DNA of 64,000 nucleotides from Rhodococcus spelaei (GTDB taxonomy: Bacteria > Actinomycetota > Actinomycetes > Mycobacteriales > Mycobacteriaceae): positions 186,001 through 250,000 of the forward strand of contig NZ_VIGH01000001.1 in the NCBI RefSeq assembly GCF_006704125.1, written 5' to 3'. Positions 28,079 to 39,913 of this stretch are shown piece by piece. Each line of letters starts with the position of its first letter. Within the stretch, counting starts at the first letter, position 1. The position numbers and the translations under genes were made by a program. The notes under the pieces were generated by a model. It saw only the letters and a list, made by a program, of their open reading frames with translations, was not told the origin of the DNA and searched no databases.

Positions 28079-29269
28079 GTGTTCGTTCGCAAGTTCTCGG
28101 TCCGGGACTTTCGGTCCTGGGACGCAGTCACCCTCGAGCCGGGCCCGGGTACCACCCTGTTCCTCGGGCCGAACGGGCACGGCAAGACGAACCTCCTCGA
28201 GGCGCTCGGTTATCTCGCGACACTGTCCTCGCATCGGGTCTCGACCGATGCCCCGCTGATCCGGGCCGGCGCGAGCCAGGCACAGATCGGTGCCGTGGTG
28301 GTCAACGACTCCCGCGAACTCGCGATCGACGTCGAGATCAACGACGGCAAGGCCAACCGGGCCCGAATGAACGGATCCCCCGTGCGGCGGCCGCGGGAGA
28401 TCCTCGGAGTGCTGCGCGCGGTGCTGTTCGCGCCCGAGGACCTGTCGTTGGTTCGGGGAGACCCAGGGGACAGGCGCCGTTTCCTCGACGAGTTGCTGTG
28501 TTCGCGAATTCCGCGGATGGCCGCCGTCCGGGCGGACTACGAGAAGGTGCTGCGTCAGCGGTCGGCGCTGCTCAAGACCGCGGGGGGCGCGCTGCGTCGT
28601 GGATCGCGATCCACTGACGGCGCCAGTGCCCTTGCCACGCTTGATGTTTGGGACGGACACCTGGCCGTCCACGGTGCCGAGCTGTTGGCCGGGCGACTCC
28701 GGCTGGTGGACGAGCTCGGCCCGCATGTGGCCGGCGCCTACCGCGACATCGCACCCGAGTCGCGGCCGGCGTCGATCGCCTACCGCAGTAGCCTCGGCCG
28801 TTCGTTGCCGCCGGAACTGCTGGAGCCGGGCCGCGCGTGGGTGCGCGAGGACGTCGAACTGCTCGAGGCGAGTTTCCTGAACGAACTGGCACAGGCGCGG
28901 CAGCGCGAGATCGACCGCGGAGTCTGCCTGATCGGCCCACACCGCGACGACCTCGAACTCCACCTCGGCGACCAGCCGGCGAAGGGGTTCGCCAGCCACG
29001 GCGAGTCGTGGTCGTTCGCGCTGTCGCTACGGCTCGGCGCGTTCGCGCTTCAGCGTTCGGACGGCACCGACCCGGTACTGATGCTCGACGACGTCTTCGC
29101 CGAACTGGACCGGCGCCGGCGCCGGGCGCTGGCCGCGGTCGCGGCCGACGCGGAGCAGGTGCTGATCACCGCCGCGGTCGCCGAGGACGTGCCCGCCGAA
29201 CTGGAGGCCGCGCGGTTCTCGGTCGAGGCAGTCGACACCCCGTCGGGGCGGACCTCCAAGCTCGGCTGA
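28079..29269 (+). CDS. recF: DNA replication/repair protein RecF
   Basis: A 396-residue SMC-like ATPase that helps load RecA at gaps. Walker A is [16 protein letters not shown] (about residues 22–37), the ABC signature region is around [19 protein letters not shown], and Walker B is [13 protein letters not shown]. The GTG start at 28079 follows the gnd stop with no gap, so the two are coupled. The next gene, dciA, begins 39 bases after the stop. Confidence 0.96.
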   Translation: MFVRKFSVRDFRSWDAVTLEPGPGTTLFLGPNGHGKTNLLEALGYLATLSSHRVSTDAPLIRAGASQAQIGAVVVNDSRELAIDVEINDGKANRARMNGSPVRRPREILGVLRAVLFAPEDLSLVRGDPGDRRRFLDELLCSRIPRMAAVRADYEKVLRQRSALLKTAGGALRRGSRSTDGASALATLDVWDGHLAVHGAELLAGRLRLVDELGPHVAGAYRDIAPESRPASIAYRSSLGRSLPPELLEPGRAWVREDVELLEASFLNELAQARQREIDRGVCLIGPHRDDLELHLGDQPAKGFASHGESWSFALSLRLGAFALQRSDGTDPVLMLDDVFAELDRRRRRALAAVAADAEQVLITAAVAEDVPAELEAARFSVEAVDTPSGRTSKLG

Positions 29270-29307
29270 GCGGACTTATCATCGACTTCGAACCGAAGGG
29301 AGCGCCC

Positions 29308-29856
29308 ATGGCCGACGAACCGACCGGCGGCTCCGCGCCGGAGCCCGAACTGCGCGGGATCGATCTGGCCCGGCGCGCCCTCGAGGAGGCCAGGGCCGCG
29401 GCGAAGGCCAGCGGCAAGTCCGTCGGCCAGGGGCGATCGTCGCCGCGGGCCAAGCTCCGCAGCGGCGGCCGGCGAGGCTGGTCGGGCGCGGGCCCGGACG
29501 GCCGCGACCCCCAGACTCTCGGCTCGCTCACCGGCGCGGTCGCCAAGAGTCGGGGCTGGTCGCCGAAGGTGTCGGAGGGAACGGTCCTCGGCCGCTGGCC
29601 ACAGGTGGTCGGCGAGGACATCGCCACCCATGCCGAGCCGGTCGGGCTGCGGGACGGGGTGCTGAGCATTTCCGCCGAGTCGACCGCTTGGGCCACCCAG
29701 CTCCGGATGATGCAGTCGCAGATTCTCGCCAAGATCGCGGCGGCGGTCGGCGACGGCGTCGTCACGACCCTCCGGATCACCGGTCCGACCGCGCCGAGTT
29801 GGAGAAAGGGTGAACGCCACGTGCGTGGGCGCGGACCGAGGGACACCTACGGCTGA
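29308..29856 (+). CDS. dciA: DciA-like replicative helicase loader (DUF721)
   Basis: A 182-residue protein: a charged N-terminal region, then the DUF721 domain (about 75–165) with [20 protein letters not shown] and [19 protein letters not shown]. DciA proteins load or recruit the DnaB helicase in bacteria that lack DnaC. The ATG at 29308 has AAGGGAG six bases upstream. It is the homologue of Rv0004, which is normally followed by gyrB; here about 4 kb of accessory genes intervene. Confidence 0.9.
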   Translation: MADEPTGGSAPEPELRGIDLARRALEEARAAAKASGKSVGQGRSSPRAKLRSGGRRGWSGAGPDGRDPQTLGSLTGAVAKSRGWSPKVSEGTVLGRWPQVVGEDIATHAEPVGLRDGVLSISAESTAWATQLRMMQSQILAKIAAAVGDGVVTTLRITGPTAPSWRKGERHVRGRGPRDTYG

Positions 29857-29868
29857 CCGGTCGGGGCG

Positions 29869-29901
29869 GGTCCGGTTCTCGGGGGATCGCACGGACCTTT
29901 T
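29869..29901 (+). terminator. Possible terminator after dciA
   Basis: GGTCCG (29869–29874) pairs with CGGACC (29892–29897) and is followed by TTTT. The 6-bp stem and 17-base loop are modest. It would close the dnaN–dciA transcription unit. No gene is seen from here to 30044. Confidence 0.45.
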
Positions 29902-30044
29902 GAATGGCGTGTCCAGTTCTTTTGCTCTGCACTAGGTTTCGGTCCAGGTTGTCGGACAGGACCAGTTCATGCGGGTGAATCTGGTTGCCTGGCAAGCAGA
30001 TTGCCTCACAGTGATTTGCCAGCGGTTCGTGCCAGAGTGCGCTG

Positions 30045-30756
30045 ATGACAAAGCCTGCAACAGTTGATGTTTCGCCCGACGGCTCACTGCTGTCCAAAGT
30101 TCCCGAGATCACCGCGCTGTTCTGGGTGGTCAAAGTCCTCTCCACGGGTATGGGGGGAGACCTTCTCCGATTTCCTCATGGACCGGTTTCCGCCCGCAAT
30201 CGCCGTGGGCGGGGCCGGTGTACTGCTGATCGCGAGCCTGACAGCGCAGTTCCGGAGTTCGCGGTACGTGGTGTGGACCTACTGGTCCGCCGTGGTGATG
30301 GTGAGCATTTTCGGCACCATGGTCGCCGACCTCGTCGATTTCGCCATCGGGATTCCGCTGGCCGTGTCGACGATCGGGTTCGCCGTCGTGTTGGCCGGGG
30401 TCTTCGCCCTCTGGTACCGCAGCGAGAAGACGCTGTCCGTGCACAGCATCACGACCCGTCGCAGGGAAGCGTTCTACTGGGCGACAGTCATGGTGACCTT
30501 CGCCCTGGGAACCGTGGCCGGCGACCTGACCGTCACCACGCTGCATCTCGGGTACCTCGCGTCGATGCTGCTGTTCGCGGTTGCAATTGCCTTGCCTGCC
30601 ATGGCATATCGGTGGGCCGGGGTGAGTGCGGTGGCGGCTTTCTGGTCATCGTATGCGGTGACCCGCCCCTTGGGTGCGTCGGCGACCGACTGGCTGGCCT
30701 CGCGTTGGGCGGACGGTCTCGGGTTGGGTACGGGCTGGGCCTATATTTATCTATAA
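30045..30756 (+). pseudogene. COG4705-type membrane protein, frameshifted
   Basis: The first 36 codons (frame from ATG 30045) read SKVPEITALFWVVKVLSTGM, the conserved start of COG4705 membrane proteins. The rest of the family sequence continues in the +1 frame as ETFSDFLMDRFPPAIAV and on through five or six hydrophobic segments (TTRRREAFYWATVMVTFALG, LHLGYLASMLLF) to the stop at 30756. The frames switch at a run of six G at 30152–30157; five G would restore one reading frame. The product also stops at GLGLGTGWAYIYL, about one transmembrane helix short of family members. The function of the family is unknown. A sequencing error could explain the frameshift but not the short end. Confidence 0.8.
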
Positions 30757-30772
30757 CCTCGTGTTACGGTTA
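30754..30772. promoter_or_regulatory. Inverted repeat before the metal-hydrolase operon
   Basis: TAACC, nine bases, GGTTA. It overlaps the last codon of the frameshifted gene and lies about 70 bases before the next start. It is a possible operator for the three-gene cluster; the arms are short, so this is tentative. Confidence 0.3.
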
Positions 30773-30839
30773 CCTCCGTTCTTGTGAGTGAACTGTGCCA
30801 CAGGCGACCGGCAGGCCCGATCGCCGGAGGGGAAATCCG

Positions 30840-31748
30840 ATGTCACCGGAAGCCGCACACGCGCCCACCGCGACGGAGCCCGACCACATCCTGCTGCAGG
30901 CCCGAAACGTCGAGTTCGACTGGTCAGACCTGCCGATGCACTGGATTCCCGGCGATCCGTTCGCCACGCACGTGTTCAACGTGCTGCACCTGCTGTTGCC
31001 CGCCGGTGAGGACTGGTTCGTCGACACGTTCAAGGAAGCGCTGCCGCTGATCGAGGACGAGAAGCTGCGCGACGACGTCGCCGGGTTCATCGGCCAGGAG
31101 GCCATGCACTCCCAGTCGCACTCCGGCGTGCTGGAGCACCTAAAGAAGCAGGGCCTCGACCCCACGCCGTTCACCGCGCAGATGGAATGGGTCTTCTTCA
31201 AACTGCTGGGGCCGCGACCGCTCACTGCGAGGCGCACGGAGAACTACCTGATCGAGCGGCTCGCGCTGATCGCGGCGATCGAGCACATCACCGCGTTCCT
31301 CGGCGACTGGGTGCTCAATGCGAAGGGGCTCGACCGGGCGAACCCGCACCCGACCATGCTCGACCTGCTCCGCTGGCACGGTTCCGAGGAGGTCGAGCAC
31401 CGCTCGGTCGCCTACGACGTGATGCGCTACTTCGACAAACGCGAGTCACGACGCCTGCGCACCCAGCTCGTTGCCACGCCGGCGATCGTCTACCTGTGGG
31501 TTCGTGGGACCCGTTTCCTGATGGCGAACGACCCCGAGTTGGCCCAGTGGGCCCCGCAGCGCCGCAAGCCGCACGTGTCGGACTACCTGGCTGCCGGCAG
31601 ACGAGGCGTGCTGCCCGGCCCCAAGGAACTCGTCGTCCGGATGGGCCGATACTTCAGCCGCTCGTACCACCCGTCGCACGAGGGGTCGACCTCGCAGGCC
31701 GTCGCCTACCTCGCCACCTCGCCCGCAGCCCAGGCCGCGGCCCGGTGA
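30840..31748 (+). CDS. Predicted metal-dependent hydrolase (PF10118)
   Basis: A 302-residue protein of the ferritin-like PF10118 family. Putative metal ligands are spread over helices: FIGQEAMHSQSH near residue 85, AAIEHITAF near 145 and HGSEEVEHRSVAYDV near 180 (Glu/His clusters spaced as in di-iron proteins). The start has GGAGGGG seven bases before the ATG at 30840. It is followed after seven bases by a ferredoxin-type reductase, so the pair could form an oxygenase-like system with the reductase supplying electrons. The substrate is unknown. Confidence 0.82.
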   Translation: MSPEAAHAPTATEPDHILLQARNVEFDWSDLPMHWIPGDPFATHVFNVLHLLLPAGEDWFVDTFKEALPLIEDEKLRDDVAGFIGQEAMHSQSHSGVLEHLKKQGLDPTPFTAQMEWVFFKLLGPRPLTARRTENYLIERLALIAAIEHITAFLGDWVLNAKGLDRANPHPTMLDLLRWHGSEEVEHRSVAYDVMRYFDKRESRRLRTQLVATPAIVYLWVRGTRFLMANDPELAQWAPQRRKPHVSDYLAAGRRGVLPGPKELVVRMGRYFSRSYHPSHEGSTSQAVAYLATSPAAQAAAR

Positions 31749-31755
31749 CGCCGCG

Positions 31756-32859
31756 ATGGCGACGATGAACACGGATCGGTCGATCACCACCTCGGGTGCG
31801 CCGCGGGATCTGCGCGGGCGTGACCGCAACGACCGGGTGATGAGCCTGCTTCAGTCGTTCGCGGACCGCTATCTCGGTGCGGTGAGCCGCTTCGACTACA
31901 GGCCCGAGCACGCCGGTCACAACCCCGACCGTGCGATTACCATGGTCGTCACCGACCGGACGATCGTGGCGCAGGACGAGAACGTCGCGGCCCTGACCTT
32001 CGCCGCCCCGGGCGGCGGCGAGTTGCCGGCCTGGCAGCCCGGCTGCCACCTCGACTTCCACCTGCCGTCCGGTCGCCGCCGTCAGTACTCGTTGTGCGGC
32101 GACCCCGCCGACCGCACCCACTACCGGATCGCCGTGCGGGCCATTCCGGACGGCGGCGGCGGGTCGATCGAGATGCACGGGCTGCAACCGGGCACCACGG
32201 TCACGGTGCGGGGACCGCGCAACGGATTCCCGTTCGTCGGGCACGGCAGCGCACTGTTCGTCGCCGGAGGCATCGGCATCACCCCGATTCTCGCGATGGT
32301 CCGGGCCGCCCGCGGGACGGGAATGGACTGGCAGTTCGTGTACTCGGGACGCTCGCGCGAGTCGATGCCCTTCCTCGACGAGATCGAAACCTGGGAACAG
32401 GACAGGGTTTTCGTCCGACCCGACGACGAGTACGGCATTCCGACCGCCGACGACCTGCTCGGCAGGGCGACCGCGGGCGGAGCCGTGTACTGCTGCGGTC
32501 CGACGCCGATGCTGGAGCTGGTGCGCACCGGGTTCCCGGCGACTCCGGCCACCGCATTGCACTTCGAAAGATTCGGTGCCCCGCCGGTTCTCGACGGAAC
32601 CGAGTTCGAGGTCGAGCTCGCGAGCACCGGCGAGGTGCTGACCGTGCCCGCCGACGAGTCCGTGCTCACGGTGGTCAAGGAGCGTCTGCCAGGGGTGGCG
32701 TACTCCTGCCAGCAGGGCTTCTGCGGCACCTGCAAGGTTCGCGTGCTCGCCGGCGAACCCGAGCACCGCGAGACCCGACTCACCCCGGCGCAGCAGCAGG
32801 ACGAGATGCTCATCTGCGTGTCCCGGGCGTCCGGCGACCGCCTCGTGCTGGACCTGTGA
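31756..32859 (+). CDS. PDR-type ferredoxin reductase (flavin, NAD(P)H, 2Fe-2S)
   Basis: A 367-residue reductase of the phthalate dioxygenase reductase family. Order: a flavin domain with RRQYSLCG (about residue 110), an NAD(P)H domain with VAGGIGITPILAMV (about 170–185) and CGPTPML, and a C-terminal plant-type [2Fe-2S] domain with CQQGFCGTCKVRV plus a fourth Cys in MLICVSRA near the end. It carries electrons from NAD(P)H to an oxygenase or di-iron partner, and the PF10118 gene just upstream is the obvious candidate. The first 45 residues are an extension. The start has no clear ribosome site; the ATG at 31765 is possible. Confidence 0.92.
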   Translation: MATMNTDRSITTSGAPRDLRGRDRNDRVMSLLQSFADRYLGAVSRFDYRPEHAGHNPDRAITMVVTDRTIVAQDENVAALTFAAPGGGELPAWQPGCHLDFHLPSGRRRQYSLCGDPADRTHYRIAVRAIPDGGGGSIEMHGLQPGTTVTVRGPRNGFPFVGHGSALFVAGGIGITPILAMVRAARGTGMDWQFVYSGRSRESMPFLDEIETWEQDRVFVRPDDEYGIPTADDLLGRATAGGAVYCCGPTPMLELVRTGFPATPATALHFERFGAPPVLDGTEFEVELASTGEVLTVPADESVLTVVKERLPGVAYSCQQGFCGTCKVRVLAGEPEHRETRLTPAQQQDEMLICVSRASGDRLVLDL

Positions 32860-32890
32860 ATCCGTCACACCGAAACCAGAGGAACGACGA

Positions 32891-33835
32891 ATGAGCAACA
32901 GCAGCAACGGTTCCCGACCCGCAGTCGCCAGCACGGTGCGCAACGGCGACGTTCAGTTGGCGGTGTTCGAACAGGGCAACCCCGACGGCCCGACCCTGGT
33001 CCTGGTGCACGGGTGGCCGGACACCCACCGGCTGTGGGAGCACGTCGTGCCGTTGCTCGCCGACCGCTTCCGGGTGGTGTCCTACGACAGCCGCGGGGCG
33101 GGTCAGTCGACCGTGCCGACCGCGGTCGCGGACTACCGACTCGAACTGCTCGCGAGCGACCTGTTCGCGGTGATCGACGCCGTCAGCCCGGATGCGCCGG
33201 TCCACGTGCTCGCGCACGACTGGGGTTCGCTCGAGTCGTGGGAGGCGGTGTGTGCGCCCGGCGCCGACCGCCGGATCGCGTCGCTGACCTCCGTGTCGGG
33301 TTGGTGCTTCGACCACCTCGGGCACTGGATGCGCCGCAACCTGACCAGTCCCACCCCGGCGGGCGTCGGCAAGGTGCTCGCACAGTTCGCCGCGTCGTTC
33401 TACGCCCTGCTCTTCCACATCCCGGTGCTCCCCGCCCTGGTCACCGGCAGGCTCCTGGCACCCCGCTGGCCCCGGTTCCTGGCCCTGTTCGACGGGATGG
33501 ATCCGGCTCTGGCGCGTCCGGCCGCGACGATCGGCCGCGACGCCGCGAACGGCGTGAAGCGTTACCGGGCCAACACCCGGGACCGGTTGCTGCGCCCGCG
33601 TGAGCGTCGCACCGAGATCCCGGTCCAGTTGATCGTCAACACCCGCGACAAGGCGGTACTGCCGTTCGGGTTCGAGGAGACGCAGCGGTGGGTCGCCGAC
33701 CTGCGTCGCGCCGAGATCCCGGCCGGGCACTGGGCACCGCTCTCGCACTCCGCCGACCTCGCCCGGATCGCCGCCGGCTTCGTCGACAGCATCGAGAACG
33801 CTGCCGCGACGGACGGCTCCACAGTCACCGCCTGA
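32891..33835 (+). CDS. Alpha/beta hydrolase, EphD-like N-terminal half
   Basis: A 314-residue alpha/beta hydrolase with the oxyanion motif LVLVHGWPDTHRLW, nucleophile motif AHDWGS (Asp, as in epoxide hydrolases and dehalogenases) and the C-terminal catalytic His in PAGHWAPL. It resembles the hydrolase half of EphD, in which the same chain continues into a short-chain dehydrogenase domain; here the frame ends without it and the next gene is gyrB. It may therefore be a stand-alone version or a truncated one. A good start lies at 32891 after AGAGGAACGACG. It is 31 bases after the reductase and probably in the same operon. Confidence 0.86.
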   Translation: MSNSSNGSRPAVASTVRNGDVQLAVFEQGNPDGPTLVLVHGWPDTHRLWEHVVPLLADRFRVVSYDSRGAGQSTVPTAVADYRLELLASDLFAVIDAVSPDAPVHVLAHDWGSLESWEAVCAPGADRRIASLTSVSGWCFDHLGHWMRRNLTSPTPAGVGKVLAQFAASFYALLFHIPVLPALVTGRLLAPRWPRFLALFDGMDPALARPAATIGRDAANGVKRYRANTRDRLLRPRERRTEIPVQLIVNTRDKAVLPFGFEETQRWVADLRRAEIPAGHWAPLSHSADLARIAAGFVDSIENAAATDGSTVTA

Positions 33836-36032
<2,197 letters not shown>

Positions 36033-36042
36033 GTGGCTGAGA

Positions 36043-36094
36043 CCCCGAGCCGGGCAGAATTGTGATGCAGATCACTTTGCTGCCCGGCTCGGGG
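36043..36094 (+). terminator. gyrB terminator, 15-bp perfect stem
   Basis: CCCCGAGCCGGGCAG (36043–36057) pairs perfectly with CTGCCCGGCTCGGGG (36080–36094). The 22-base loop contains its own GTGAT/ATCAC symmetry. There is no T-tract, so termination may be partial, allowing read-through into the conservon. It starts 10 bases after the gyrB stop. Confidence 0.75.
36061..36076. promoter_or_regulatory. CRP/GlxR-like operator in the terminator loop
   Basis: TGTGATGCAGATCACT matches the CRP-family consensus TGTGA-N6-TCACA at nine of ten fixed bases. It is in the loop of the gyrB terminator and about 280 bases before the conservon start. The rest of the gap to 36355 holds no gene; TACACT at about 36231 could be a −10 element. 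Binding is inferred from the match only. Confidence 0.55.
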
Positions 36095-36355
36095 GGCCTG
36101 TGGAGCTGATGGGATGTGACGGCACCACTGTGACTGATGCGTCCTGATTTGCCGGCTATGTCGCATGGTTGGTCACGACGCGATAACGACTTGGGAACTT
36201 TAGGACTTCTGTCCGTGGGGTCGGAGCCTCTACACTCCGGTACCGCCTAGGAATCTGTTCTCGATTCCCCCCGCCGAACACCGTTTCAGTGGTCCAGGGG
36301 AGTGGCGCGAGCGCGGGGCCTCGTGCCGGGCCTGGGTGGAAAGTGAGCTTGGAAG

Positions 36356-39088
36356 ATGAAGACCCAATCGCCGCCTGTCAACAGGCCGTGGAACCTCGAG
36401 GGCTGGGGCCTGCGCTGGAAGGTCAGTGCCGTCCTCGTGATTCCCCTCACCGTGGCGATGGTGCTCGGTGGCCTGCGCGTGCAGGACGAGCTGAGCAAGG
36501 CCGTCAACTTCAGTTCCGCCGCCAAGCAGGTCGCCGACGTCCCGGCGATCGTCGACCTCGGCACGGCCTTCGGTACCGCGTCCGCCGGCTTCGCCGCGAA
36601 CACGATGATGCCCGAGGACCTGCAGGCCGTGGACGCGGGAATCGCCAAGGTCACCGCTGCCGCGGACAACCCCGACCTCAGTGCGCCGGTCGCGGACCAG
36701 CTGCGCCGGTCGCTGGCGAGCATCAAGAGCCTTCGTGACCAGTTCAAGCCCGGCGGTACCGTCCCCGCGACCCTCGCCGACGACACCACCGCCGTCCGCT
36801 CCGACCTGACCCGCGTCATCGACGAGATCGTCGCCCCGATCGACGACCCGGCGGTGCTCGCCGAGCACACCCGCCTGGTCGGCGCGTGGTCCTCGCAGCG
36901 CCGCCTCGCCGATCAGGTCAGCGGCGCGGTCCTGCTGCTCAAGAACCCGACCGCCCCGCTCACCCACCTGATCTCCGCGTCCGGTGCGGAGCTCGCGATG
37001 ATCGACACGCTGGCGCGCTCCTTCCCGCTCGAGGACACCAAGATCAACGCCCTGCGTGAGGGAGTTCAGAAGCGCACCGACATGATCGACGCGGCGGTCG
37101 GCGGCCAGCTGCCGTTGATGGAGCTGCGTACCTCACTGCTCAAGAGCGTCGCGATCTACGGCTCGCTGATCAAGGAGTCCTCGGACGCGATCACCGCGAC
37201 CGTCACCCAGCGCGCCGACGAGACGCGGTCGGCGGCCATCCGTGACGCCGCGATCGTCCTCGCGACACTGCTCGCCGCGATCGTCCTCGGGCTGCTCGTC
37301 GCACGGTCGCTGATCCGACCGATTCGCCGGCTCCGATTCGGCGCGCTGCAGGTGGCCAACGAGGACCTGCCCGACGCGATCGAGCGGATCAAGGTCGGCG
37401 ACTCCTCGGCCGTGACCGACTTCGAACCGATCCCGGTGCACACCACCGAGGACATCGGCCAGCTCGCCCGGGCCGTCGACGACATGCACGGGCAGGCACT
37501 CAAGCTCGCCGGCGAGCAGGCGCACCTTCGCCTGCAGATCGGCGACATGTTCGAGACCCTCGCCCGGCGCAGCAAGTCGCTCGTCGACCAGCAGCTGGGC
37601 CTGATCGAGAACCTCGAGTTCGAGGAGAAGGACCCCAAGCGCCTCGAGAGCCTGTTCCGGCTCGACCACCTCGCCGCCCGCATGCGCCGTAACGGCGACA
37701 ACCTGCTGATCCTCTCGGGCAACCGGGTTCGGCGTGCCCAGTCTGCGCCGGTTCAGCTCGGCGACACCGTGCGCGCCGCGATGTCCGAGGTCGAGAACTA
37801 CCAGCGCGTGCAGGTCGGGTCCACGCCGCACGGCGCACTGAGCGGCGCGGTCGCGACCGACGTCGTGCACCTGCTCGCCGAGTTGCTCGACAACTCGCTG
37901 CGTGCCTCCCCGCCCGACAGCAAGGTGAAGATCACCTTCGCGCGCGCCGTCGACGGTGGTGCGCTGCTCGAGATCGTCGACTGCGGAATCGGTATCCCCG
38001 AAGGCGACTTGGCGGTGATCAACGACCGCCTCGCCTCGGGTGGCGAGGTCAGCCCGGAGACCGCCCGGCACATGGGCCTGTTCGTGGTCAGCCGACTCGC
38101 GGCCCGCCACGGAATCACGGTGCGGCTGCGGCGGACCTTCGAGACCGCGCGCGACCAGGGCGTCACCGCGAGTGTGCACATTCCCGACAGCCTGCTGGTG
38201 TCGCCGCTCGAAATGGGGCACACCGGCCCGATACCCCGGGTCGACACCGCGGGAATGCAGCTCGTGGACACCGCGGGAATGCAGCGCGTGGATACCGCCG
38301 GCCTGCCCCAGGTGACCGTCGTCCGCTCCGACGAGATGCCGCCGTTGGTGACCGAGACCGCCCGGCCGGCGCCTGCTCCCGCACCGAACCCGCCCGGCGT
38401 CCTGCCGCAGCGGACCCCCGGTGCGACCGGACTGCCGCAGCGCGTGCCCGGTGCCGCGGTCCCCGCGCCGCTGCCACCGACCCCCGCTCCGGCGCAACAG
38501 GCTCCGGCGCAACAGGTTCCGTCCGCGACGCCGCCTCCGTCCGCGCCCCTGCCGCCGGTGTCCGCCCCGGCCGGCCAGGGCTTCGGGGGGTTCGGATCGG
38601 CCCAACCCGTGCGGACCGAATCGGCGGACGTCGATTCGCCCCCGGCGACGCGTCACCGCTACCGGACCAATGCGGCGAAGACCGCGTCGTTCTTCCAGGC
38701 TCGGCCGAATGCCACTGCGTCCCAGGACGTTACGACCACCGGAACGCCGATCTTCTCCGGCATGGTCACGGACTGGCTGACGGATCCGATCACGTCGGAC
38801 GGCCCGGCGAAGCGCGAGTGGACGTCGGCGGCCGATCAGGGCTGGACTGCCGCGCACCGGGCAAGCGAGGCGCCGGTGGAGGCCAGGACCGAGTCGGGTC
38901 TGCCGCAGCGCACGCCGGGTCATCGGCTGGTGCCCGGCGGGGTCGACACCGCCGACCGGGCCACGGCCCGCCCGCGGCTGCGGGACCCGGAAGCGGTCCG
39001 TGACAATCTGAGCCGCCACCAAAAGGGAATTCGCGAGGGCCGCGCAGCGAGCATGGCCGAGCGCACCAGCATCGGAGGAGACAGATGA
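36356..39088 (+). CDS. Conservon sensor histidine-kinase-like protein (CvnA type)
   Basis: A 910-residue membrane sensor. Transmembrane helix 1 is at about 23–42 and an extracellular nitrate/nitrite-sensing-like domain spans about 43–295. Helix 2 is at about 297–321 and a HAMP linker follows. A dimerisation region ([18 protein letters not shown]) precedes a GHKL ATPase with N box [15 protein letters not shown] (about 505) and G boxes [10 protein letters not shown] and [12 protein letters not shown]. The last 280 residues are Pro/Ala-rich, with a short tandem repeat of VDTAGMQ/VDTAGL. No response regulator is nearby, as is usual for conservons. The stop overlaps the next start by four bases. 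It is the homologue of Rv3365c. Confidence 0.9.
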   Translation: MKTQSPPVNRPWNLEGWGLRWKVSAVLVIPLTVAMVLGGLRVQDELSKAVNFSSAAKQVADVPAIVDLGTAFGTASAGFAANTMMPEDLQAVDAGIAKVTAAADNPDLSAPVADQLRRSLASIKSLRDQFKPGGTVPATLADDTTAVRSDLTRVIDEIVAPIDDPAVLAEHTRLVGAWSSQRRLADQVSGAVLLLKNPTAPLTHLISASGAELAMIDTLARSFPLEDTKINALREGVQKRTDMIDAAVGGQLPLMELRTSLLKSVAIYGSLIKESSDAITATVTQRADETRSAAIRDAAIVLATLLAAIVLGLLVARSLIRPIRRLRFGALQVANEDLPDAIERIKVGDSSAVTDFEPIPVHTTEDIGQLARAVDDMHGQALKLAGEQAHLRLQIGDMFETLARRSKSLVDQQLGLIENLEFEEKDPKRLESLFRLDHLAARMRRNGDNLLILSGNRVRRAQSAPVQLGDTVRAAMSEVENYQRVQVGSTPHGALSGAVATDVVHLLAELLDNSLRASPPDSKVKITFARAVDGGALLEIVDCGIGIPEGDLAVINDRLASGGEVSPETARHMGLFVVSRLAARHGITVRLRRTFETARDQGVTASVHIPDSLLVSPLEMGHTGPIPRVDTAGMQLVDTAGMQRVDTAGLPQVTVVRSDEMPPLVTETARPAPAPAPNPPGVLPQRTPGATGLPQRVPGAAVPAPLPPTPAPAQQAPAQQVPSATPPPSAPLPPVSAPAGQGFGGFGSAQPVRTESADVDSPPATRHRYRTNAAKTASFFQARPNATASQDVTTTGTPIFSGMVTDWLTDPITSDGPAKREWTSAADQGWTAAHRASEAPVEARTESGLPQRTPGHRLVPGGVDTADRATARPRLRDPEAVRDNLSRHQKGIREGRAASMAERTSIGGDR

Positions 39089-39525
39089 GCATCGATCAGG
39101 GAACCGTCTCGAACGGGGAACAGGGCTTCGGCGGCGCCCGCCCGCTCGACTGGCTGGTGTCGAACTTCGCCAGGGAGATCCCGGGCGTCTCGCACGCGGT
39201 CCTGGTCTCCGCCGACGGCCTGCTGATGGCGGGCAGCGAGCATCTGCCGCAGGACCGTGCGGAGCAGCTCGCGGCGGTCACCTCAGGGCTCGCCAGCCTG
39301 TCCACCGGGGTCTCGAACCTCTTCGACGGCGGCGGCGTCCTGCAGTCGGTCGTCGAGATGCAGCGTGGCTACCTGCTGCTGATGAGCGTCGGCGACGGGT
39401 CGCACCTGGCAGCGCTGACCTCCTCCGGATGCGACATCGGGCAGGTCGGGTACGAGATGGCGTTGCTCGTCGACCGGGTCGGCAGCTCCGTGGAGGCGAC
39501 GCCGCGATCGGTGCTCGGGACCTGA
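39085..39525 (+). CDS. Roadblock/LC7 domain protein (CvnB type)
   Basis: A 146-residue roadblock/LC7 protein with [20 protein letters not shown], then [25 protein letters not shown] and [15 protein letters not shown], the full family pattern. In conservons it is thought to pair with the GTPase of the cluster. It starts at ATGA overlapping the kinase-like gene, so it is translationally coupled. It is the counterpart of Rv3364c. Confidence 0.93.
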   Translation: MSIDQGTVSNGEQGFGGARPLDWLVSNFAREIPGVSHAVLVSADGLLMAGSEHLPQDRAEQLAAVTSGLASLSTGVSNLFDGGGVLQSVVEMQRGYLLLMSVGDGSHLAALTSSGCDIGQVGYEMALLVDRVGSSVEATPRSVLGT

Positions 39526-39538
39526 CCGGGATGTGGCC

Positions 39539-39913
39539 ATGAACGACGAGTACGACGAGGTGACCGAGCGCGGACCGAGCCTGGTTCGGCCGTACTCGCT
39601 CACCTCGGGACGGACGAAACCGGCTGTGGAACTGGCCCTCGAGGCCCTGATCCAGGTGCTGCCGTCCCGAGACAACCAGGCCCCGGACCTCGGGGACATC
39701 GAGGCGACGATCGTCGCGCTGTGCGCGCAGTCGCCCTCGGTGGCCGAGATCGCCGCCCGGGTGGGTGTGCCGATCGGTGTGGCGCGCGTGCTCGTCGCGG
39801 ATCTCGTCGCCGCCGGTCACCTGCGGATCCTGGCAACGCTGCAAGACGACTCGAGCGACAGCGAACGTCGTGAACTTATCGAAAGGGTCCTCGGTGGACT
39901 ACGCAACATCTAG
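39539..39913 (+). CDS. DUF742 protein (CvnC type)
   Basis: A 124-residue protein with the DUF742 signature: LVRPYSLTSGRT near the N-terminus, then a winged-helix-like part SVAEIAARVGVPIGVARVLV and the C-terminal ELIERVLGGLRNI. The ATG at 39539 with GGGA seven bases upstream is preferred; a GTG at 39533 is in frame. It overlaps the GTPase gene by 20 bases. The role in the complex is unknown; the fold suggests protein or DNA contact. It is the counterpart of Rv3363c. Confidence 0.9.
   Translation: MNDEYDEVTERGPSLVRPYSLTSGRTKPAVELALEALIQVLPSRDNQAPDLGDIEATIVALCAQSPSVAEIAARVGVPIGVARVLVADLVAAGHLRILATLQDDSSDSERRELIERVLGGLRNI

Noticed and set aside
25853-28999. A 1048-codon open frame on the minus strand over dnaN, gnd and recF
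   Set aside because: It lies antisense to three well-identified genes and has the Arg/Gly/His-rich composition of a GC-rich shadow frame.
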